From: Patescibacteria group bacterium
Lineage (GTDB): Bacteria > Patescibacteriota > Minisyncoccia > UBA6257 > UBA11618
Assembly: GCA_003539915.1 (NCBI GenBank)
Contig: DPNX01000023.1
Location: forward strand, 1-9,955
Length of the DNA: 9,955 bases
Direction of reading: 5' to 3'
Shown here: positions 1-5,743 of the stretch, piece by piece
Layout: the number at the start of each line of letters is the position of its first letter
How positions within the stretch are numbered: position 1 is the first letter of the stretch
Notes under the pieces: model-generated
Told to the model about the DNA's origin: nothing
Databases searched by the model: none
What the model saw: only the letters and a program-made list of their open reading frames with translations
Made by a program: the position numbers and the translations under genes

Positions 1-39
1 AAACTCTCATCTGAAGAAACATTAGATTTAAGAAAGTAA
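1..39 (+). CDS. 3' end of an upstream gene, product unknown
   Basis: Frame 1 is open from the window edge for twelve codons and stops at TAA (37-39). The residues are KLSSEETLDLRK, a charged, probably helical C-terminal tail. Only nine bases separate this stop from the obgE start and no terminator lies between, so the two genes are probably co-transcribed. The tail is too short to identify. It does not look like the end of ribosomal protein L27, the classic neighbour upstream of obgE. A chance open frame of twelve codons is possible, so confidence is moderate. Confidence 0.5.
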   Translation, partial: KLSSEETLDLRK

Positions 40-48
40 AAAATTAAT

Positions 49-1020
49 ATGGCATTTGTTGATGAAATAAAAGTAAATATTAAAGCTGGAAAGGGTGGTG
101 ACGGAGTAGTCCGTTGGCGACATGAGAAAGGTAAAGAATTCATGGGCCCATCTGGCGGTGACGGCGGTAATGGCGCTGATGTTTTTGTGCGTGGTAAAAA
201 AAGCCCCAGCTTACTTCAGAACTATGCTCACAAGAAGAATTTTGTGGCAGAAAATGGAAAAGATGGCTCAAAAGATAGTTTATTCGGGCACAATGGGAAT
301 GATTTAATAATTGATATTCCGATTGGTTCTGTTGTAACTAATCTTGATACTGGAAAAGTCGTTGATGTCTTGGAAGTTGATGTCCCAATTCAGATATTAA
401 AAGGTGGCCGAGGCGGTCATGGAAATAAACATTTTAAGTCATCTACAAATGTCACTCCAAAGGAATCAACTCCTGGAAAGATTGGTGAACAAGCTGATTT
501 TTCAATTGAACTTCAGTTGATTGCCGATGCAGGATTTATTGGTTTGCCTAATGTTGGTAAATCGACTCTTTTGAATTCTTTAACTAATGCAAAATCAAAA
601 GTAGCTAATTTTTCTTTTACAACGCTCGAGCCGCATCTGGGTGGTTTCCAAGAGTTTATTTTGGCTGATATCCCTGGACTTATTAAGGGTGCATCACTTG
701 GTAAGGGGCTTGGTCATAAATTCTTGCGACACATTAATCGAATGAAAGTTTTAATCCATTGTATTGCTGCCGATGACCCAGATGTTAAGGATTCTTATGA
801 AATAATTCGTACAGAGCTGGGCGATTTTAATAAAAAACTACTGACTAAAAAAGAAGTTATTGTTTTAACAAAAATTGATGAAATTAGTGAAGAAGAGTTA
901 CAGGATAAAGTTGAACAGCTTGAAAAAGATAATAAACAAGTTTTGACCGTGACTATTCTTGATGACGACTCAATCAAAAAATTATTGGATGATTTAATTA
1001 AAATTTTAAGAGGAAAGTAA
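49..1020 (+). CDS. obgE: Obg-family GTPase (ObgE/CgtA), short form without C-terminal domain
   Basis: Obg is an essential GTPase that binds the 50S subunit and acts in late ribosome assembly and stress response. Residues 1-157 form the glycine-rich Obg fold (GKGGDG near 14-19, GPSGGDGGNG at 33-42, GGRGGHGN at 119-126). The G domain follows: G1 GLPNVGKST at 165-173, G2 FTTLEP at 190-195, G3 DIPG at 207-210, and the Obg signature GLGHKFLRHI at 220-229. G4 reads TKID (274-277) instead of NKxD. The G5 region (about 300-307, VTILDDD) lacks the usual SA. The stretch between G2 and G3 is shorter than in typical Obg. At 323 residues it lacks the OCT domain found in some Gram-positive forms. The ATG at 49 starts the canonical FVDEIKVNIKAGKGGDG segment. 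No clear Shine-Dalgarno is seen. Identity is very secure. Confidence 0.97.
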   Translation: MAFVDEIKVNIKAGKGGDGVVRWRHEKGKEFMGPSGGDGGNGADVFVRGKKSPSLLQNYAHKKNFVAENGKDGSKDSLFGHNGNDLIIDIPIGSVVTNLDTGKVVDVLEVDVPIQILKGGRGGHGNKHFKSSTNVTPKESTPGKIGEQADFSIELQLIADAGFIGLPNVGKSTLLNSLTNAKSKVANFSFTTLEPHLGGFQEFILADIPGLIKGASLGKGLGHKFLRHINRMKVLIHCIAADDPDVKDSYEIIRTELGDFNKKLLTKKEVIVLTKIDEISEEELQDKVEQLEKDNKQVLTVTILDDDSIKKLLDDLIKILRGK

Positions 1021-1070
1021 GGTTTGCATCTAGCCTGCGGAGTCATGACATTTAGTTATATATTATAAAC

Positions 1071-1565
1071 CTATAGAGACTCGCACTGACCCTCGAGCAT
1101 ACAAGCTAAAGCTCTATCACAATCTTCCGCTTTAAGAGCGGTACAACCTCCCCCACTAGAATCTACAATATTAATAAATTGATTACATCGCTCATTGTTC
1201 CAACCACAATTGCTATGAGCTAAACAGATTTCTTTTGATGTTATATCACCGCAGCGATTTGAAATAGGTTTGTAGATACAAGATCCGCTAGGATTAGAGA
1301 CCCATTTGCAATAAGTCTTGCTCGCTAAACAAGAAGACCTATTAAAAACATTACAATTCATAACTATCTCTTCAGAATCAGAAGAGGCAGGTGGCTCACT
1401 TGGAGATGGTAGAGTTGGCTTAATTAAAGGTTGCTCATTCTCTAAATTATCTATTTGTTGTCCAACTGGAGCTGGTTTATTTATCAAAGACACATACGCC
1501 AAAACCCCAACCAGCACGATGACTAAAACAATAACAATTATGTTTACAAATCCTTTTTGTCTCAT
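1071..1565 (-). CDS. Membrane-anchored or secreted cysteine-rich protein with three 4-Cys repeats
   Basis: No named family is recognised. Residues 1-4 are polar and basic, and 5-28 form one long hydrophobic helix rich in Ile, Val and Leu, a signal anchor or uncleaved signal peptide. Residues 29-68 are a Pro/Ser/Glu-rich linker. The rest holds twelve cysteines in three consecutive four-Cys modules: C71-C79-C86-C96, C105-C114-C120-C127 and C141-C149-C155-C161. Spacing is C-x7/8-C-x5/6-C-x5 to 9-C, with a Trp two residues after the third Cys in modules one and two. Even cysteine number and a location outside the membrane suggest disulphide-stabilised mini-domains. The gene lies 91 bases downstream of typA on the same strand, has its own -10 box, and converges on obgE. 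An adhesin or surface ligand is possible, but that is a guess. Confidence 0.85.
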   Translation of the reverse strand: MRQKGFVNIIVIVLVIVLVGVLAYVSLINKPAPVGQQIDNLENEQPLIKPTLPSPSEPPASSDSEEIVMNCNVFNRSSCLASKTYCKWVSNPSGSCIYKPISNRCGDITSKEICLAHSNCGWNNERCNQFINIVDSSGGGCTALKAEDCDRALACMLEGQCESL

Positions 1566-1575
1566 ATTGTTTCTA

Positions 1576-1581
1576 ATTATA
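1576..1581 (-). promoter_or_regulatory. -10 box for the Cys-rich protein gene, predicted leaderless
   Basis: On the minus strand a perfect TATAAT lies ten bases upstream of the ATG at 1565. A start site at usual distance from this box would fall within about zero to four bases of the start codon. No convincing -35 hexamer is seen at 16-18 bp. No Shine-Dalgarno precedes the ATG. Confidence 0.5.
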
Positions 1582-1656
1582 CCCTTAAAGAATAATATTA
1601 GTTATGCACAATATAGTAATATCTAAGATTGTAGAGATTCCTAATTTAGACTGTTA

Positions 1657-3447
1657 TTACTTATCCTTCTTATGCTTTGATCGTTCTCCTGCTGTTAGAT
1701 ATTGCTTCCGCAAACGAACCGAGTCGGGAGTCACCTCCAAATACTCATCCGACCGCATAAAGCTCAGAGCTTTCTCAAGAGTTAAATCAAGTGGTGGAGC
1801 TAAGGTAATATTCTCATCAGATTTAGCTGCTCGCATGTTAGTTAGCTGCTTACCCTTAGTCGGATTAACTGCCATATCTTCGCCTTTGGCCGTGGTACCA
1901 ATCACCATACCTTCATAAACCTCAATGTTAGGTTTAATGAATAAAGTACCTCGATCCTGCAAGTTAGCTAGTGAAAAACCTAACGCCTTACCGGTGGCCA
2001 TAGAAACCATTGATCCTAACTCGGTCTTCTGTATCTCACCCGCATAAATACCAAAGTGACTAAAGACAGAGGTTAAAATCCCCTTACCCTTAGTATCAAC
2101 GATAAACTCATTGAGATAACCTAACAAACCTCGAGTTGGCACCTCGAAAGTTAACTTGGCATCACCATGCTCCTGACCCATGCTGATCATTACACCTCGA
2201 CGCTTACCCAGTTTCTCAATCACCGCTCCTGATAACTCATCAGGCACCAAGACGCTAACCTCTTCAAAAGGCTCTAGCTTCTTGCCATCCTCTTCTTTGA
2301 AGATAACTTCTGGCTGAGAAACAGCTAACTCAAAACCCTCTCGACGCATGTTTTCAATCAAAATGGCTAAGTGAAGCTCTCCTCTACCATATACCTTCAT
2401 TCTTGAACTATCACTGAAATCAACTTTCAAACCAACGTTAACCTCAAGCTCTTTTTCAAGACGCTCTCTAATCTGTCGTCCAGTGACGAACTTCCCTACA
2501 CGCCCCGCAAAAGGTGAGTCATTAACAAACATATAAAAAGATAGAGTTGGTTCATCAACCGCAATAGCTGGCAAAGATTCACCGTCTTCATCATCTAACA
2601 AAGTTTGTCCGATAAAGATTTCTGGTAAACCAGCCACCATCACAATATCTCCAGCAAAAGCTTCATCTACCTCCTTTCTCTCCAATCCTTCAAAGGTAAA
2701 AAGCTTGGTAATATTCCCCGAATACTCCTTGCCCTCAGCATCTTTAACAAAAATCTTCTGCTTGTCTTTAATAGATCCTTTATAGATACGAACGATTCCC
2801 ATTCGACCCAAAAAGTTATCGTACCCCAAATTAAATACCTGAGCTAATAGTGGTTCTTGTTTCAAATCATCACCAGAAGCTGGCGCTACCTTATCAAGAA
2901 TAGTATCCAAAATAGGAGAAAGATCTCTCATCTCATCCTCCATATTACGCTTCGCCAATCCATCACGTCCGATAGCGTAAAGAGTTTCAAAATCCAACTG
3001 CTCGTCTGTGGCACCTAGATCAAGGAAAAGCTCATAAACAGCCTCCTTAGCCTTCTCTACATCAGCCGCTGGCTTATCAATCTTATTCAAAATCAAAATA
3101 GGCTTTAGTCCTAGCTGTAAAGATTTCTTCAATACGAACTTGGTCTGAGGCATTGGTCCCTCAGCCGCATCCACTACCAATAACACTGAGTCGATAGAAC
3201 GCAAAACACGCTCCACCTCAGAACCAAAGTCGGCGTGCCCCGGTGTATCCAAGATATTGATCTTGGTATCTTTATAAAAAACACTGGTGTTCTTAGCGTA
3301 AATGGTAATACCCCGCTCTTTCTCAAGATCGTTAGAATCCATAGATACCCCCTCTTTACCCGCCCCCGTGTATTTCAACATCTCATCGGTAAGGGTCGTC
3401 TTACCGTGATCCACGTGAGCGATTATTGCTATATTTCTGATTTCCAT
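1657..3447 (-). CDS. typA: Translational GTPase TypA/BipA
   Basis: TypA is a ribosome-binding GTPase related to EF-G and LepA that supports 50S assembly and growth under cold or stress. The 596-residue length matches the family. Motifs seen: G1 AHVDHGKT at 10-17, G2 RGIT at 45-48, G3 DTPGH at 67-71, G4 NKID at 121-124. G5 is YAIGRDG at 157-163 where YASAxxG is usual. The beta-barrel domain II and the EF-G-like domains (RGELHLAILIENMRREG at 355-371; VPTRGLLGYLNEF at 436-448) follow. The BipA-specific C-terminal hallmark is present (NPTKGKQLTNMRA at 528-540, then LAPPLDLTLEKAL to 561). I chose the ATG at 3447, which gives the family-typical MEIRNIAIIAHVDHGKTTL start. An in-frame TTG at 3465 would overlap the helicase gene by 11 bases. 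The ATG lies seven bases after the helicase stop, so the two form an operon. Confidence 0.97.
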   Translation of the reverse strand: MEIRNIAIIAHVDHGKTTLTDEMLKYTGAGKEGVSMDSNDLEKERGITIYAKNTSVFYKDTKINILDTPGHADFGSEVERVLRSIDSVLLVVDAAEGPMPQTKFVLKKSLQLGLKPILILNKIDKPAADVEKAKEAVYELFLDLGATDEQLDFETLYAIGRDGLAKRNMEDEMRDLSPILDTILDKVAPASGDDLKQEPLLAQVFNLGYDNFLGRMGIVRIYKGSIKDKQKIFVKDAEGKEYSGNITKLFTFEGLERKEVDEAFAGDIVMVAGLPEIFIGQTLLDDEDGESLPAIAVDEPTLSFYMFVNDSPFAGRVGKFVTGRQIRERLEKELEVNVGLKVDFSDSSRMKVYGRGELHLAILIENMRREGFELAVSQPEVIFKEEDGKKLEPFEEVSVLVPDELSGAVIEKLGKRRGVMISMGQEHGDAKLTFEVPTRGLLGYLNEFIVDTKGKGILTSVFSHFGIYAGEIQKTELGSMVSMATGKALGFSLANLQDRGTLFIKPNIEVYEGMVIGTTAKGEDMAVNPTKGKQLTNMRAAKSDENITLAPPLDLTLEKALSFMRSDEYLEVTPDSVRLRKQYLTAGERSKHKKDK

Positions 3448-3454
3448 AAAATTA

Positions 3455-4807
3455 TTACTTAACAAACGTTAAGGCCATACCTTTGTTGTTAACTCGACCT
3501 GTTCGACCAATACGATGGACGTATGCTTCTTGGGTAGCTGGAAGGTCGAAGTTAATAACGTGAGAAACATTACTCACATGAATACCGCGAGCTGCCACAT
3601 CTGTTGCAACTAGAACATCAACGTGAGCGTCTTTGAAACGCCTCAACGCTTGCTGACGTTGAACATGAGACTTGTTGCCATGAATAGAAACCGCTCTCAC
3701 ACCTCGCTGAACCAGCTTCTTGCTCAACTTCTCCACACCATGCTTGGTCTGACCAAAGACGATCACCTTGGAGAAATCTTTTTGTGAGACTAAAGTAGCT
3801 AACACCTCCACCTTATCTCTCTCACCCACCTTCACTACATCTTGAGCAATGTTGCTGGTGATATCCTGCTTCTTCACTGAAACATTAACTGGATCATTCA
3901 AAAACTCTCGAATCAAGTCTTTGATTGTTTGTGGCATAGTTGCAGAAAAGAAAAGCGTGTGACGATCTTTTTGAAGTAATCGTAAGATAGCTCTCATATC
4001 GCCAATGAAGCCCATATCAAGCATCTGATCTGCCTCATCCAAAACAGCCGTACCAATCTGAAACGGCTTAATACAACCTCGCTTAATTAAATCCTTCACT
4101 CGACCTGGAGTACCAACGATAAAGTGATTGTGTTGTTTTAAAGCTCTAATCTGAGAGTTAATACCCACACCACCAACACAAGTTACCGAAAAGACACGTA
4201 GGTCACGGGTTAGGACTCTTAACTCTCGCTCAATTTGAATAACCAACTCACGAGTTGGAGCCAAGATTATTACCGATTCTTTTTTATTCTTCAAAGCCTT
4301 GTTAATCAGAGGAATTAGAAAGGCCGCCGTCTTACCAGTACCAGTATTAGCTAAACCAACCACATCTTTACCCTTCATAATATGAGGAATGATCTGATCT
4401 TGAATAGGAGTAGGGGTGGTGTAACCAACTCGCTCCACCTGACGCACCAAGCTCTCAGAAAGATTAAAGCCGGTAAACTTATGCTCCGCTACATAAGGAG
4501 CCTCTTCCTTCTGAGTTACCGGGTTTCTATTAATATATTGAGATACGTCAAAAGACGATCGTTTACCACGTCGTTTTGGTGAGCGGTTCTGCGTACCAAA
4601 TCTATTATTATTAAATCGACGTGAACCTTTAGACGCAGAAAAACTGCGCTTACTATTATTAGTATTTGAGCCGGTATTCTTGTGTGAACCTTTAGACGCA
4701 GAAAAACTGCGCTTGCTATTATTAGTATTTGAGCCGGTATTCTTGTGTGAATGCCGAACACTAGTAGAACGCCTGGTCTTGCCAGGACGATAAGTAGATT
4801 TATTCAT
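3455..4807 (-). CDS. DEAD-box ATP-dependent RNA helicase with long basic N-terminal extension
   Basis: DEAD-box proteins unwind short RNA duplexes with ATP; bacterial members act in ribosome assembly and mRNA decay. Counting from the possible GTG start at 4840 (461 residues), the core shows a Q motif (TPTPIQ, 142-147), motif I ANTGTGKT 164-171, Ia PTREL 195-199, Ib TPGR 244-247, II DEAD 268-271, III SAT 299-301, V ATDVAARG 412-419 and VI HRIGRTGR 442-449. Before it lie about 115 residues rich in Ser, Asn, Lys and Arg, predicted disordered, with a tandem 21-residue repeat. The protein ends only twelve residues after motif VI, so any RNA-binding tail is N-terminal, not C-terminal as in most RhlE/CsdA-like enzymes. 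I prefer ATG 4807 (450 residues); GTG 4840 is the alternative, and neither has a Shine-Dalgarno. It is the first gene of an operon with typA. RhlE or CsdA naming would be over-precise. Confidence 0.95.
   Translation of the reverse strand: MNKSTYRPGKTRRSTSVRHSHKNTGSNTNNSKRSFSASKGSHKNTGSNTNNSKRSFSASKGSRRFNNNRFGTQNRSPKRRGKRSSFDVSQYINRNPVTQKEEAPYVAEHKFTGFNLSESLVRQVERVGYTTPTPIQDQIIPHIMKGKDVVGLANTGTGKTAAFLIPLINKALKNKKESVIILAPTRELVIQIERELRVLTRDLRVFSVTCVGGVGINSQIRALKQHNHFIVGTPGRVKDLIKRGCIKPFQIGTAVLDEADQMLDMGFIGDMRAILRLLQKDRHTLFFSATMPQTIKDLIREFLNDPVNVSVKKQDITSNIAQDVVKVGERDKVEVLATLVSQKDFSKVIVFGQTKHGVEKLSKKLVQRGVRAVSIHGNKSHVQRQQALRRFKDAHVDVLVATDVAARGIHVSNVSHVINFDLPATQEAYVHRIGRTGRVNNKGMALTFVK
4621..4746 (-). 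repeat. Two-copy 63-bp tandem repeat in the helicase gene
   Basis: Bases 4621-4683 and 4684-4746 are identical except for one base (A at 4652, G at 4715). Four more bases of a third copy (GTGA) follow. The unit is 21 codons, so the frame is kept. The single difference is synonymous (AGT versus AGC serine on the minus strand). Each encoded unit runs from HKNTG to SASKG and is basic and Ser/Asn-rich. The near identity suggests a recent duplication. Confidence 0.95.
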
Positions 4808-4873
4808 AACGTTGGGCTGTGCAGTATATTTTCTAATCACTCATGAGCCCCACACGTTTCTCAGGATTAGCAA

Positions 4874-4902
4874 ATAGTATCATATCCTTAAAAGACTGTC
4901 AA
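4874..4902 (-). promoter_or_regulatory. Strong sigma-70-type promoter for the helicase-typA operon
   Basis: Read on the minus strand: a perfect -35 TTGACA (4897-4902), a 17-bp spacer and -10 TACTAT (4874-4879) preceded by TGA, an extended -10 element. The predicted start is near 4867, giving a leader of about 60 bases to ATG 4807 or about 27 to GTG 4840. It is the best consensus promoter in the window. It sits back to back with the -10 box of the plus-strand gene at 4940. Confidence 0.8.
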
Positions 4903-4924
4903 ATAGATTTTTTATCAAAGAAGC

Positions 4925-4930
4925 TATAAT
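4925..4930 (+). promoter_or_regulatory. -10 box for the MerT-like gene, predicted leaderless
   Basis: A perfect TATAAT lies nine bases before the ATG at 4940, so transcription should begin at or within about three bases of the start codon. No good -35 hexamer is visible at normal spacing; that position abuts the -35 of the divergent helicase promoter. No Shine-Dalgarno could fit in such a leader. Confidence 0.6.
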
Positions 4931-4939
4931 ATAAGTAAT

Positions 4940-5308
4940 ATGAAATTAAAAGAAGCTATTAAGGTAGCTAGAATACCAGTTCTAGTAGCCTCTCTTTGTT
5001 GTTTGAGCCCTATTATTCTAGTACTACTCGGCCTAGCTACCGTTAGCTTTGCAGGATCTCTAGCAGATATATTCTATGGAGAATATAAATGGATTTTCCG
5101 TCTAGTAGGCCTAGCCCTACTAACTCTGACTACTTTTCTCTATCTACGCAGAAGCAAGGGCATTTGTACTATTGATGAAGCTAAAAAAAGAAGAAAAGAA
5201 ATTATCAATACTGTTTTGTTAATATTAATAGTTGGTATTATTGGCTATACATTTTTCCTCTACGTTGTGGTTCATTATATAGGTGTTTTTCTAGGTCTCT
5301 GGATTTAA
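4940..5308 (+). CDS. Small MerT-like membrane protein with Cys-Cys-x-x-Pro in the first helix
   Basis: This is an integral membrane protein of 122 residues. Hydrophobic spans are about 12-36, 51-69 and 90-112, with a short hydrophobic tail to 122. The first span holds C20-C21 followed by SP (ASLCCLSPIILVLLGL at 17-32), the layout of mercuric transporter MerT, where a vicinal Cys pair in helix one takes Hg(II). A further Cys (C76) sits in the loop after helix two, as in MerT-type proteins. Basic residues (RR at 70-71 and KKRRK at 82-86) suggest that this loop is cytoplasmic. No merR, merA or merP gene lies nearby, so mercury transport is not supported by context. Thiol or metal (copper, mercury) handling is a reasonable inference and the true substrate is unknown. 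The start is set by the -10 box nine bases upstream. Confidence 0.85.
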   Translation: MKLKEAIKVARIPVLVASLCCLSPIILVLLGLATVSFAGSLADIFYGEYKWIFRLVGLALLTLTTFLYLRRSKGICTIDEAKKRRKEIINTVLLILIVGIIGYTFFLYVVVHYIGVFLGLWI

Positions 5309-5357
5309 TTAAGAAAGTCTAAAATAAAAAACCACCAAAAGCTTTTTATATTTAAAA

Positions 5358-5366
5358 TGCTACAAT
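5358..5366 (+). promoter_or_regulatory. Extended -10 promoter for the DUF4383-like gene, predicted leaderless
   Basis: TGC followed by TACAAT (5361-5366) forms an extended -10 element whose last base is seven bases before the ATG at 5374. The expected start site therefore falls on or next to the start codon. No -35 match is seen at 16-18 bp, which an extended -10 can do without. Confidence 0.55.
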
Positions 5367-5373
5367 AAAAACT

Positions 5374-5718
5374 ATGAACTTATCCAAATGGTATACCAGA
5401 ATTATAGGCGTCTTCTTTGCATTAATTGTTATTTCTCTTGGTCTAGACTACATGCAATTTGGCTTTAGGCCTGAAACCATGCACAAGATATTTCACATCT
5501 CCTTAGGAGTCATAGTGATCTTATTTGGTTGGAATAATAGAAACTGGTGGCATGGCTTTCCTTTAGCCAATGGTGCATTTTTCACTTTTGTTGCTCTATT
5601 CGGATTCCTATTCCCTGACTTTGCCAACCTTGATGCCTTTAATACCACCGATACCATTCTTCACTCTATTGTTGGTCTATCTGGACTAGGTATTGGCATC
5701 ATCAACTACAAGAAATAA
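5374..5718 (+). CDS. Four-helix membrane protein, DUF4383-like
   Basis: This is a 114-residue integral membrane protein with spans at about 8-25, 38-53, 65-82 and 94-111. Two HxxxG motifs, H41-to-G45 in helix two and H97-to-G101 in helix four, lie in similar contexts, which suggests an internal duplication of two-helix units. This pattern, with a conserved Asp just before the second His helix, resembles the DUF4383 family of unknown function. The match is from memory of the family pattern. The gene follows the MerT-like gene by 65 bases and has its own -10 box. Its stop is one base from the stop of the convergent msrAB gene. Function is unknown; the histidines could bind a metal or haem, but this is speculation. 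Confidence 0.8.
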   Translation: MNLSKWYTRIIGVFFALIVISLGLDYMQFGFRPETMHKIFHISLGVIVILFGWNNRNWWHGFPLANGAFFTFVALFGFLFPDFANLDAFNTTDTILHSIVGLSGLGIGIINYKK

Positions 5719-5719
5719 T

Positions 5720-5743
5720 CTAGATCTTTTTGAAAAGAGCTAG
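5720..5743. other. Hairpin across the convergent stop codons
   Basis: CTAG-A-TCTTTT, two bases, AAAAGA-G-CTAG is an inverted repeat of two paired blocks (4 and 6 bp) separated by one A/G mismatch. It overlaps the last codons and stop of msrAB and begins one base after the end of the plus-strand gene. It lacks a trailing U-run, so it is not a standard intrinsic terminator, but it could end or protect both mRNAs. Confidence 0.45.

Noticed and set aside
1021..1070. Terminator between the convergent obgE and Cys-rich genes
   Set aside because: Only a GTCATGAC palindrome and AT-rich sequence are present; no stem-loop with T-run on either strand.
1318..1918. Plus-strand open frames antisense to the Cys-rich gene and typA
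   Set aside because: They overlap confident minus-strand genes, have no recognisable domain and no promoter or ribosome site.
3448..3465. TTG start giving a six-residue longer TypA that overlaps the helicase stop
   Set aside because: The ATG at 3447 gives the family-typical start right before the first beta strand; the extra residues (LSNNF region) match nothing in TypA.
4621..4746. Possible CRISPR-like repeat
   Set aside because: Only two contiguous copies without spacers, in frame within a coding gene; it is a tandem duplication.
4516..4761. Second-frame open reading frame within the helicase 5' region
   Set aside because: It exists only because the 63-bp repeat keeps another frame open; the helicase frame carries the N-terminal tail of a clear gene.
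4940..5308. Calling the gene merT and the region a mercury resistance locus
   Set aside because: Only the Cys pair and topology match; no other mer gene is present, so function is left open.
5337..5346. AAAAGCTTTT palindrome after the MerT-like gene as a terminator
   Set aside because: A ten-base palindrome with no loop cannot form a useful RNA hairpin.
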